Assembly: GCF_024207115.1 (NCBI RefSeq)
Contig: NZ_CP100128.1
Span: 5,022,001 to 5,086,000, forward strand
Reading direction: 5' to 3'
From: Chromobacterium sp. IIBBL 290-4
GTDB taxonomy: Bacteria > Pseudomonadota > Gammaproteobacteria > Burkholderiales > Chromobacteriaceae
Length of the DNA stretch: 64,000 bases
This document shows, piece after piece, positions 11,039-18,420 of this stretch (position 1 is the first letter of the stretch; each line of letters begins with the position of its first letter). The position numbers and the translations under genes were made by a program. Under the pieces are notes generated by a model. It was not told the origin of the DNA and did no database searches. It saw only the letters and a list, made by a program, of their open reading frames with translations.

Positions 11039-12004
11039 ATGGATGCCCAGAGTTTTCAGCGTTTTCTTGCCCAACTGGATCAGCTCACGCTCAAACAGAG
11101 GAGCTTGCTGTCTTCTGCGCTTAAACATCCCACTCACCATGACGCCATTCAGGACGCCTTGCCTGACCTGACGGCTTGCCCACACTGCCAGGCCGAGGCC
11201 AACCAGTTGGCGTTATGGGGCTGGAGCCGAGGCCTGCGGCGTTATCGCTGCAAACAGTGCCACCGGACCTGCAATGCCTTGTCGGGCAGTCCATTAGCCA
11301 AATTGCGCAAGGCCGATCGCTGGCTGAGCTACGCCCAAGCACTGCAGGATGGCTTGACCGTGCGAGCAGCCGCTCGTGCATGCGGCATCAGCAAGAACAC
11401 GGCTTTCCTATGGCGGCATCGCTTCTTGCATCGCGCATCAGACCATCTGGCGGCGCAAGCCCGAGGCATCGTCGAAGTAGATGAAACCTTCATTCTGGAA
11501 TCATTCAAAGGGCAGCGGTGCCTCCCCCGCGCGCCGCGCCAGCGGGGTGGCGTCAGCCAAACACGGGGAACCGGGCCGGATCAGATTCCCATCATGGTGG
11601 TGCAGGACCGAGAGGGACATATAGCGGACTTCAAGTTGAAGAAGCTCAATGGCGCTCATGTGGAAGCGGCTTTAGCCCCGTTGGTGGATAGCGACGCCAT
11701 CCTGTGTTCGGACGGCGCAGCGGTGTACTCGACCTTTGCCAGGCAGCATGGCATTACCCATCGAGTCGTGCATGCCAAGACGGGACAGCGGGTACGCGAG
11801 GGGGCGTTCCATATCCAGCATGTGAATGCCTACCATAGCCGCTTGAAGCTTTGGATGGCTCGATTCCACGGGGTTGCCACCAAATACCTTGAAAACTATC
11901 TGGGGTGGCGACGGATGCTGGAGCGCTATCAGCAAACCATGCAGCCTTGCCACTGCTTGCAGGAGGCAGTGGGTCGTCCCTTGCAACACATTATTGGGAC
12001 ATAG
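11039..12004 (+). CDS. IS1595-family transposase
   Basis: The 321-aa protein has an N-terminal zinc ribbon (C47/C50 and C71/C74), then a helix-turn-helix-like stretch with [16 protein letters not shown] (114-129), then an ISXO2-like catalytic domain. Candidate acidic residues are D148 (IVEVDETFI) and D225 (LCSDGAAVY). The third position appears to be Asn rather than Glu (N263 in [10 protein letters not shown]), a DDN variant; I believe this occurs in some IS1595 subgroups. The frame is intact and the ends are perfect, so it may be active. The start ATG lies 63 bp inside the left end. The stop codon lies in the right inverted repeat. Confidence 0.93.
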   Translation: MDAQSFQRFLAQLDQLTLKQRSLLSSALKHPTHHDAIQDALPDLTACPHCQAEANQLALWGWSRGLRRYRCKQCHRTCNALSGSPLAKLRKADRWLSYAQALQDGLTVRAAARACGISKNTAFLWRHRFLHRASDHLAAQARGIVEVDETFILESFKGQRCLPRAPRQRGGVSQTRGTGPDQIPIMVVQDREGHIADFKLKKLNGAHVEAALAPLVDSDAILCSDGAAVYSTFARQHGITHRVVHAKTGQRVREGAFHIQHVNAYHSRLKLWMARFHGVATKYLENYLGWRRMLERYQQTMQPCHCLQEAVGRPLQHIIGT

Positions 12005-12006
12005 CC
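11984..12006. repeat. Right terminal inverted repeat of the IS
   Basis: This is the partner of 10976-10998. It overlaps the last codons of the transposase and is followed directly by the 8-T target duplication. Confidence 0.9.
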
Positions 12007-12154
12007 TTTTTTTTGCCTGAAGGCGCTGCCGTCCCCCCCGGAAACAGAGGCCTTTTACAAGGCGCGGGCTCTCCGCAGCAATCAAGTTCGGGATGTTTAC
12101 TGATTCATGACAGTTCAGCATGGCGGCGCGCCCTGCTCCCGCATGCCCCAGCGT

Positions 12155-12508
12155 TCAGCGCCGAGCGGGAACCAGCGGCGAATAGTCTGCCGGCAATGGC
12201 GGACGCTGCGGGCTGGCGGCGTTGCCAAAATTCGAACCCATGCGGATCGCGGTGGCGGAACGGTTAAACAGCCCCAGTTGGTTGGCCGGCCGTTCCGCGG
12301 TTTTCGCGGAGCGGGCAAGCTCGGCCGCGCCAGCCTCCCGGGGCCGGGCTCCAGCCGGCGTCAGTTGCCGGCTCAAGCATTCGTAGGGGAGCGTGCGCAC
12401 GCCGTCGACCACCACCGCCACGCAGGATTCGGAGGGCGCGCTTTCGGTGGCCGACACGGCGCCGCTTGCGGCGCACAACAGCGCCATTCCAATCAGCTGA
12501 CGGTTCAT
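12155..12508 (-). CDS. Small exported protein of unknown function
   Basis: This encodes 117 aa. The start at 12508 is supported by AAGGAG seven bases upstream and by a clear signal peptide (MNRQLIGMALLCAASGAVSA). The mature part has one cysteine pair (SCVAVVVDGVRTLPYEC), a basic/Ala-rich middle, a segment LGLFNRSATAIRMGSNFG and a Pro/Arg-rich tail. I do not assign a named family; short proteins of this general look occur near haemagglutinin loci, but that is recollection and not shown here. It is transcribed divergently from the Phd/DUF772 gene at 12803. A periplasmic or outer-membrane location is likely. Confidence 0.72.
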   Translation of the reverse strand: MNRQLIGMALLCAASGAVSATESAPSESCVAVVVDGVRTLPYECLSRQLTPAGARPREAGAAELARSAKTAERPANQLGLFNRSATAIRMGSNFGNAASPQRPPLPADYSPLVPARR

Positions 12509-12802
12509 GGCAAGACTCCTTATCGGCAAATGCCGAATATCAGTATGACGCAGCCACGGCCGCTCCTCCATGGCAATTTCGCTTTGCAATGTTCGGGATA
12601 TTTTTTAACTCACATGTCATTACGGTGCTGTATTGTTCCCGTCAAGACATAAATAACGGGTGGGGCGCTTCAACTCGACTCCACCTTATATCCGTGAGCA
12701 TCCAGGCCGCCCGCACGGATGCGCGCCTTCTCGTTCCATCAGGACGAATGCGAAGGCTCGTTATTCGGCTCGCCGGGATGGATGGGCAGTAGAGAGGCAT
12801 CC
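12509..12802. other. Divergent intergenic region
   Basis: The region lies between two divergent genes and should hold both promoters. Around 12590-12660 it is clearly more AT-rich than its surroundings (runs such as ATATTTTTTAACT). I see no convincing -35/-10 pair and no protein-coding signal. Confidence 0.4.
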
Positions 12803-13495
12803 ATGAAGAGAATGACAGCCAAGCACAAAAGCAGAATCGGCGCGACTGGCAACAGAGTGAGCATGACCGAGCTGGACGACAAACTGTCCGAGTGGGTCGG
12901 CGTCGCCAGAAAAGTCGGCTCGGTGATCGTCGATCGCTATGACTCGCCATGGGTCTGCATCGTGGACTATCCCACCTGGAATGAAATCAACAATCTGCGC
13001 TCCTACATCCCCGACCCCAGCCATGCTCTGGTGATGTTGCGCGAGCGGATCGACGAGGCGCTCGACGCTGAGGCCGATGCCTTGAGCGGATTAAGCGAGC
13101 GCTGCGCCAGCCGCGTGGCGGCGGCGTTCGTGATCCGCGCCTGGGTGCTGCAGATCGTATATTCCATCGGCTGCCCGAAGATTGTCCGCCAAGCGCTGAT
13201 CTACAACATGCTCTGGCGATGGTTCGTCGGCTATGCGGCCGCCTCGGCCCCATTGCCGGATGCCGAAGCCTTCATCCGCGATATGCGGCTCGTCAGCGCC
13301 GATGCGCGCGTGGTGAAAGCGGTCTACTGCTGCTTGTCCAGTCATGTGTCCACGCATGTGGAGGCCTGCGAGTTCAGCGTCAATTTCGGTTTGCTGCACG
13401 CCCTGCGCGACCACTGCGCGCCGGCCTTGCCGCCGGACCATCGCGACGCGGCCCTGCAGGAAGCGGAGGAGCGAGAACTCTCAGTTCCGGCTTGA
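12803..13495 (+). CDS. Phd-like/DUF772-like two-part protein, possible regulator
   Basis: This encodes 230 aa from ATG 12803, which has AGAGAGG upstream; the frame is open further upstream without a better site. Residues about 18-70 (MTELDDKLSEWVGVARKVGS, then VDRYDSPWVCIVDYPTW) follow the pattern of Phd/YefM antitoxins: a helix, then a two-strand motif with a conserved 'value-in-place' turn. Residues about 108-165 (IRAWVLQIVYSIG, LIYNMLWRWFVGY, FIRDMRLV) match the DUF772 domain found at the N terminus of IS5-type transposases. No DDE catalytic domain follows and no toxin gene is adjacent. It is therefore probably neither a working transposase nor a classical antitoxin; a DNA-binding regulator of the tps locus is my inference. 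Both domain calls are by eye. Confidence 0.65.
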   Translation: MKRMTAKHKSRIGATGNRVSMTELDDKLSEWVGVARKVGSVIVDRYDSPWVCIVDYPTWNEINNLRSYIPDPSHALVMLRERIDEALDAEADALSGLSERCASRVAAAFVIRAWVLQIVYSIGCPKIVRQALIYNMLWRWFVGYAAASAPLPDAEAFIRDMRLVSADARVVKAVYCCLSSHVSTHVEACEFSVNFGLLHALRDHCAPALPPDHRDAALQEAEERELSVPA

Positions 13496-13539
13496 CCGCA
13501 GCGCCATCCATCCATTCATCGCCATAAAGCCGCTTGCCG

Positions 13540-13565
13540 CTTGCAGGCCCCCGTGCGCCTGCAAG
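13540..13565. repeat. Perfect 9-bp inverted repeat upstream of tpsB
   Basis: The arms CTTGCAGGC/GCCTGCAAG are separated by 8 bases. There is no T tract after it on the + strand, so a factor-independent terminator is unlikely. An operator, a leader hairpin or an attenuator between 12803's gene and tpsB is possible. Confidence 0.45.
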
Positions 13566-13668
13566 GCGGGATGCCGCGCGCGGCCGGGATGGAAAAATCC
13601 GAGGGAACGGCGCCGCCGTCAAGCGCCGCTTGCTCATTAGCAATTAACCAATCAGGGGTGTAGCGTCG

Positions 13669-15318
13669 ATGCAGCATGGAGTTTCATTTTCAGCGACCAG
13701 CAGGCCGCGCCGGCAGGCGCGGACCTTGCGCCTTGCCGGTCTGGCGCTTGCCGTCTGCGGAGCGCTTCACGCCGCGGCGGCTCAAGCCGGCACGGCCGCG
13801 CCCGCCGCCGCGGAAAAGCCCGCCGCGTCCAGCGTGACCATTTACGAATACATCGTTCGCGGCAACACCACGCTGGATAGCGAGGCGATAGAAAACGCGG
13901 TGACGCCCTACCTGGGCCCGGACCGCGCCATGGCCGACATCGAAGCGGCGCGCGACGCCCTCCAGAAAGTCTACAACGAGCGGGGCCTGCAATCGGTATA
14001 CGTGGACCTGCCCGAGCAGAAAGTGGTCGGCGGCGTAATCATCCTGCAGGTGACCGAAACCAAGATCGGCCGCGTGCGGGTGACCGGCGCGCGCTACCAC
14101 TCGCCCTTGGAAATCCGCGATCAAGTGCCGGCGCTCAAGGAGGGCGAAGTGCCCAACTTCCAGCTGGCCCAGGCGCAACTGGGCGAGCTGAACCGTTCGC
14201 CCGACCAGCAGGTTCTGCCCGCGGTGAAGCCAGGACAGCTGCCTGGCACCATGGATGTCGATCTGAAGGTCGACGACAAGCGTCCCTGGAGCGCCAGCCT
14301 GGCCCTGAACAACGACTACAGCGCCGACACCTCCAAGCTGCGCGCGATGGCGACGCTAAGCCATAACAATCTCTGGCAATTGGGACACTCGGCATCGCTG
14401 ACCTATTTCACCGCGCCGAACCACAGCGACGACGCGAAAGTGCTGTCCGCCTCATACTCGCTGCCCTTGAGCAAACGCTGGCGTCTGGACCTGTCCGCCT
14501 TCAAGAGCGACAGCAATGTGGCGACGCTCAACGGCACCAATGTGCTGGGCAAGGGGCATTCGTTTTCCGTGGCGGGAAACTATGCCTGGGAGCCGATCGG
14601 CGACTGGCGCCACTCGGTATCGGCCGGCCTGGAGTTCAAAGACTTCAACGAAGGCCTGAAATTCGGCTCGGATCAACAGAACGTGCCGATCCGCTACACC
14701 CCGTTCACGCTTTCCTACAGCGGTTTCCGCGCCGCCGAATCCTCGCAGTCCGCTATCGACCTGAGCCTGGCCGGCGCCTCGCGCAGCTTCTTCAGCATCG
14801 GCAGCCAGGACAAGGAGTTCAACGAGAAGCGCTGGCTGGCCAATCCGAGCTTTCTGGTGTTCAAGGGCAACCTGAGCCATACCCAGGACATTTACCGCGA
14901 TTGGCAGGCCATGGGCCGCCTCTCGTTCCAGTTCGCCTCCGGCCCGCTGGTGTCGAACGAGCAATTCTCCGCCGGCGGCGCGACCAGCGTGCGCGGCTAC
15001 TACGCGGCCGAACGCACCGGCGACGCCGGCTACCTGCTGAGCGCCGAACTGCGCACCCCGTCCATCGCCCCCTGGCTGGGCGGAGCGGTCAGCGAGTGGC
15101 GCTTTTACGCCTTCGCAGACACCGCCGGCACGCGCCTGCTCCAGCCGCTGCCCGAGCAGACCAGCCATTACCAGCTGGCCAGCGTCGGCCTCGGCACCCG
15201 CATGCGGCTGCGCGACTGGCTTTCCGCCGGCCTCGACTGGGCGTATCCGCTGCGCGACGGCTCCAACACGAAAAAATACGACCCGCTGCTGAATTTCAAC
15301 CTACGCGCCAGTTATTGA
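13669..15318 (+). CDS. TpsB two-partner secretion transporter (ShlB/FhaC/HecB family)
   Basis: The protein has 549 aa, the usual length for the family. It has a signal peptide (about 1-40) and an Ala/Pro-rich linker. The first POTRA domain (about 55-130) begins VTIYEYIVRGNTTLD, and a second follows (about 131-210). The rest is a 16-strand-type beta barrel rich in alternating aromatic residues. The VRGY motif at 441-444, diagnostic for Omp85 barrels, is present in the expected L6 region. The protein should bind the TPS domain of the upstream TpsA and thread it across the outer membrane. It is separated from tpsA by an IS and two small genes, so it probably has its own promoter; none is obvious. 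The next gene starts 31 bp downstream. Confidence 0.93.
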   Translation: MQHGVSFSATSRPRRQARTLRLAGLALAVCGALHAAAAQAGTAAPAAAEKPAASSVTIYEYIVRGNTTLDSEAIENAVTPYLGPDRAMADIEAARDALQKVYNERGLQSVYVDLPEQKVVGGVIILQVTETKIGRVRVTGARYHSPLEIRDQVPALKEGEVPNFQLAQAQLGELNRSPDQQVLPAVKPGQLPGTMDVDLKVDDKRPWSASLALNNDYSADTSKLRAMATLSHNNLWQLGHSASLTYFTAPNHSDDAKVLSASYSLPLSKRWRLDLSAFKSDSNVATLNGTNVLGKGHSFSVAGNYAWEPIGDWRHSVSAGLEFKDFNEGLKFGSDQQNVPIRYTPFTLSYSGFRAAESSQSAIDLSLAGASRSFFSIGSQDKEFNEKRWLANPSFLVFKGNLSHTQDIYRDWQAMGRLSFQFASGPLVSNEQFSAGGATSVRGYYAAERTGDAGYLLSAELRTPSIAPWLGGAVSEWRFYAFADTAGTRLLQPLPEQTSHYQLASVGLGTRMRLRDWLSAGLDWAYPLRDGSNTKKYDPLLNFNLRASY

Positions 15319-15349
15319 TCAACACAGAGCCATTCCGGAGTCCTTCACG

Positions 15350-17188
15350 ATGTTACGCACACTCCCCTGCTTGCTTGTCTTGATGATGAGCATTCTCTTG
15401 CCCTCGCTGTCTTTCGCCGCGGACTGGTGGCAGGAAGACTGGAAGTTTCGCAAACAGATTTTCATCGACACCACGCCCAAGGGCGGCAACATCAGCGCGC
15501 CGGTCGGCCGCGCGCCGGTCCTGATGCGGCTGCACTCGGGCAATTTTTCCTTTGACGGCGCCAATGAAAAAGGAAGCGACCTGCGTTTCGTCGCCGCGGA
15601 CGGCAAGACCGTGCTCAATCACCAGATCGAGAGTTTCAACCCAGCGCTGGGCATGGCCACCGTCTGGGTGGACGTGCCTGCGATCAAGCCGGGCGAGCGC
15701 CAGGAAATCTGGATGTACTACGGCAACAAGGCCGCGCCGGACGCCGCCAACGGCCAGTCCGTGTTTGATCCCAATTACGTCCTGGTCTATCACTTCGGCG
15801 GCGGCGCCGACGCCATGCCGCGCGACGCAACCGCGTATGCCAACCACGCCCAGAAGGCTGTCGGCGCAGCCACGGACGGCGTGATCGGCCGCGCGCTGCA
15901 ACTGGCCGGCCAGCCGCTGATCTTGCCGGCCTCCCCTTCGCTGGCTGTGCCGGCCGGCGGCGAATTCACCTTCAGCGCCTGGCTGCGCGTCGCCCAGCCC
16001 AAGGGCACGCAGCTGATCTATGCCCGCCGCGACGCCGGCAATGCGCTGCTGATCGGCTTGAATCAGGGCGCGCCTTTCGTTGAAATCAACGGCCAACGCA
16101 GCGGCCCGGCGCAAGCGCTCGCCGCCGGCGCCTGGCAGCATCTGGCTGTGACCGCCCGCGGCCAGCAGGTGCAGCTGTTCGTCAACGGCCATCCGGCCGC
16201 GTCGCTCGCGGCCGCCTTGCCTGCGTTCTCATCCGCGGCGGCCATCGGCGGCGATGCGCCGACAGCCAATAGTGCGACGGCGTCCAGCTTTGCGCCGTTC
16301 AGCGGCGCGATCGCTGAAGTGCGCATCTCCAAGGTGGCGCGCCCCGAGCCGCTGATCCTGGCCGACGCCATATCCCAAGGCAAGGAATCCCGCCTGCTGC
16401 AATACGGCGCCGACGAGGAGCAAGCCGGTTTCGGCTTCGCCGGCCTGACCTTCCTGATCAAGGCGGTGCCCTTCGATGCCTGGATCGTGCTGGCCATCCT
16501 GGCGTTCATGATGGCGCAGACCTGGAGCATCATGATCGTGAAATTCCGCCGCACCAAACGCTTGCAGACGGCCAACGACGCCTTCCGCGAAGCGTTCTCC
16601 CGCGTCGGCATGCATCTGGAAATGCTGGCCGACGACGCCCGCGCCGAGGGCGCGCTCAACAACGCCTCGCTGTGGCGCTTGTACGCCGCCGCGGTCAATG
16701 AGCTGCGCATCCGCCGCCAGCAAGGGGCCGACACCACGCTGATCTCCAGCGCGACCATTGAAGCGATCCGGGTTTCCATGGATGCCGTGCGCACCCGGGA
16801 AACCCTGGAACTGGGCTCCCGCCTGGGCACCCTGTCCAACGCCATCGCCGGCGGCCCCTACATCGGCCTGCTCGGCACCGTGCTCGGCATCATGGTGGTG
16901 TTCCTCGGCACCGCGATGGCCGGCGACGTGAACATCAACGCGATCGCGCCGGGCATGGCCGCGGCGCTCATGGCGACGGCGGCCGGCCTGTTCGTCGCGA
17001 TTCCCGCCCTGTTTGGCTACAACCGCATCATCGCCCGCAACAAGGAAATCGGCGCGGACATGCGGGTTTTCGTCGATGAGTTCGTGGCCCGGCTGGCCGA
17101 GGCGCATGGAGAAGGCCAGTCCATGGAAATCGCACGCATGCAGCTGCGCGCCAGCGCTGCCGCCGCTCCCGCCACCGCGACTGAATAA
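15350..17188 (+). CDS. DUF2341-LamG-ExbB/MotA fusion proton channel subunit
   Basis: This encodes 612 aa. The order is a signal peptide (1-24, ending SLSFAA), a DUF2341-like domain (about 28-150, W-Q-E-D-W-K-F-R-K and IWMYYGNKAAPDAAN), a LamG/concanavalin-type domain (about 150-345), and a membrane part from about 374. The membrane part begins FDAWIVLAILAFMMAQTW, then has a cytoplasmic helical segment, then GGPYIGLLGTVLGIMVVF and AAALMATAAGLFVAIPALFGYNR, the typical ExbB/TolQ/MotA core. Ordinary ExbB proteins are ~240 aa; the large periplasmic carbohydrate-binding-like extension is the unusual part. It precedes exbD and tonB by short gaps and a GGAG site supports the start. Inference: the motor subunit may sense or bind peptidoglycan, a glycan or the exoprotein. 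Confidence 0.92.
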   Translation: MLRTLPCLLVLMMSILLPSLSFAADWWQEDWKFRKQIFIDTTPKGGNISAPVGRAPVLMRLHSGNFSFDGANEKGSDLRFVAADGKTVLNHQIESFNPALGMATVWVDVPAIKPGERQEIWMYYGNKAAPDAANGQSVFDPNYVLVYHFGGGADAMPRDATAYANHAQKAVGAATDGVIGRALQLAGQPLILPASPSLAVPAGGEFTFSAWLRVAQPKGTQLIYARRDAGNALLIGLNQGAPFVEINGQRSGPAQALAAGAWQHLAVTARGQQVQLFVNGHPAASLAAALPAFSSAAAIGGDAPTANSATASSFAPFSGAIAEVRISKVARPEPLILADAISQGKESRLLQYGADEEQAGFGFAGLTFLIKAVPFDAWIVLAILAFMMAQTWSIMIVKFRRTKRLQTANDAFREAFSRVGMHLEMLADDARAEGALNNASLWRLYAAAVNELRIRRQQGADTTLISSATIEAIRVSMDAVRTRETLELGSRLGTLSNAIAGGPYIGLLGTVLGIMVVFLGTAMAGDVNINAIAPGMAAALMATAAGLFVAIPALFGYNRIIARNKEIGADMRVFVDEFVARLAEAHGEGQSMEIARMQLRASAAAAPATATE

Positions 17189-17199
17189 GGAGAGACGAG

Positions 17200-17619
17200 A
17201 TGGCTTCCGTTTCCTCGCAAAACGACGGCGACGACGATATGCCCGTCGACGGCATCAACATCACGCCGCTGGTCGATGTGCTGATGGTGGTGCTGGTGAT
17301 GTTCATCCTCACCGCCACCGCGCAGATCGCCGGCATCAAGGTGAACCTGCCCAAGGCCTCCTCGTCGACGGCCTTGTCGCAGCCCAAGACCAAGGCGATT
17401 TCGATCAACGACGCCGGCGCGGTGTTCCTCGATGCCTATCCGGTCACGCTGCCCGAGCTGGAAGACAGGTTGCGCGCAGAGAAGGCGCTCAATCCGGACT
17501 TTCCGATCATCGTGCGCGGCGACGCGGTGGTGCAATACCAGAAGGTCGTCGAGGTTCTCGATCTGCTGCGCCGCCTGGAACTGTCGCAAGTCGGTCTGGT
17601 GACCGGCAAGCCGAACTGA
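17200..17619 (+). CDS. exbD: ExbD/TolR-family biopolymer transport protein
   Basis: This encodes 139 aa. It has a short cytoplasmic N terminus, one transmembrane helix (about 20-42) beginning NITPLVDVLMVVLVMF, and a periplasmic domain ending ELSQVGLVTGKPN. The essential membrane aspartate of ExbD/TolR is present (D26). AGGAG lies 8 bases before the ATG and only 11 bp separate it from the ExbB-like gene. It should form the proton channel with that protein and energise the TonB encoded next. Confidence 0.95.
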   Translation: MASVSSQNDGDDDMPVDGINITPLVDVLMVVLVMFILTATAQIAGIKVNLPKASSSTALSQPKTKAISINDAGAVFLDAYPVTLPELEDRLRAEKALNPDFPIIVRGDAVVQYQKVVEVLDLLRRLELSQVGLVTGKPN

Positions 17620-17633
17620 ACGCGAGTGATGCC

Positions 17634-18374
17634 GTGACTGATTGCAAAACCTATCCGCCGAACGACGACGGTCTTGGCGATCTGTTCTCGAAACCGGCGC
17701 CGCCCCCGCCGCGGCGCATGAAAAACCTTGCGCTGGGCGTGGCCGCCCTGGCGGCGATAGCCGTGGCGGCCTATCTGGTCTGGCAGTGGGCCAGCAGCAT
17801 CGCCAGCGTGCAGCGCAAGCCGCCGGAACTGACGACGATCATTCCGCTGCCGCCTCCGCCAGCGCCGCCGCCCAAACCGGAAACGCCGCCTCCGCCGGAT
17901 AAAAAGATGGTCGAGCCGGAACCGGTTCCGGTGCCTTCAGAGGCGCCGAAACCGGCGGAGGAAGCGCCGCCGAAACCGGCCGACACCACCGCCGACCCGA
18001 TGCAGATGAACGCCGATGCGCAGTCCGGCAGCGACGCATTCAACATCGGCGCCGGCACCGGGCACGGCTTGGCCGGCTCCGGAGGCGGCGGACGCATAGG
18101 CAACGCCACCTACGGCCAATACCTCGGCTATGCGCTGCAAAAGACGCTGCGCGAAACCGACAGCACCCGGCTGCTGGTGTACCGGATGAACGTCGACCTC
18201 TGGATCAGCCGCGAAGGACAGGTGACGCGCGTCGAAATGGCGCAGTCGAGCGGCGACAAAGACATCGACGAGAAAGTGCTGGCCGTGCTGCGGCGCACCG
18301 TGTTCGACCAGCGTCCGACCACGAGCACCACCATGCCGGTCAAGGTGGCGCTGACCAGCCGCCGGCCTTCGTGA
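17634..18374 (+). CDS. tonB: TonB-family energy transducer
   Basis: This encodes 246 aa from a GTG at 17634, 14 bp after exbD; an in-frame ATG at 17718, just before the membrane helix, is the alternative. The order is a short cytoplasmic tail, a transmembrane helix (about 31-51), a Pro/Glu-rich periplasmic spacer (about 62-125), a Gly-rich stretch (GHGLAGSGGGGRIG) and a TonB C-terminal domain (about 165-246) with YRMNVDLWISREGQVTRVEM and TTSTTMPVKVAL. It should carry energy from the ExbB/ExbD pair to an outer-membrane partner. No TonB-dependent receptor is encoded here, so the partner may be the porin or TpsB (inference). Confidence 0.9.
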   Translation: MTDCKTYPPNDDGLGDLFSKPAPPPPRRMKNLALGVAALAAIAVAAYLVWQWASSIASVQRKPPELTTIIPLPPPPAPPPKPETPPPPDKKMVEPEPVPVPSEAPKPAEEAPPKPADTTADPMQMNADAQSGSDAFNIGAGTGHGLAGSGGGGRIGNATYGQYLGYALQKTLRETDSTRLLVYRMNVDLWISREGQVTRVEMAQSSGDKDIDEKVLAVLRRTVFDQRPTTSTTMPVKVALTSRRPS

Positions 18375-18420
18375 ATGCAAGCTAAAGGCAAACCCTGATT
18401 TCCCTGTGGAGCAGATGAAC

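Larger units (their letters stand above)
10976..12006 (+). mobile_element. IS1595-family insertion sequence, complete
   Basis: The element is 1,031 bp and is bounded by terminal inverted repeats starting GGCTATGTCCCAAT (10976-10989) and ending with the exact complement (11993-12006). After a 3-base mismatch the repeats match again over GTGTTG. The flanks are TTTTTTTT at 10968-10975 and 12007-12014, an 8-bp target duplication, which is the size known for IS1595. It carries one intact transposase gene. The insertion lies in the T tract of the tpsA terminator, between tpsA and tpsB. Confidence 0.93.

Noticed and set aside
12803..13495. A complete toxin-antitoxin pair
   Set aside because: The protein has a Phd-like part but no toxin gene lies beside it; the neighbours are an exported small protein and tpsB.
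13540..13565. Inverted repeat as a factor-independent terminator
   Set aside because: No T tract follows on either strand.
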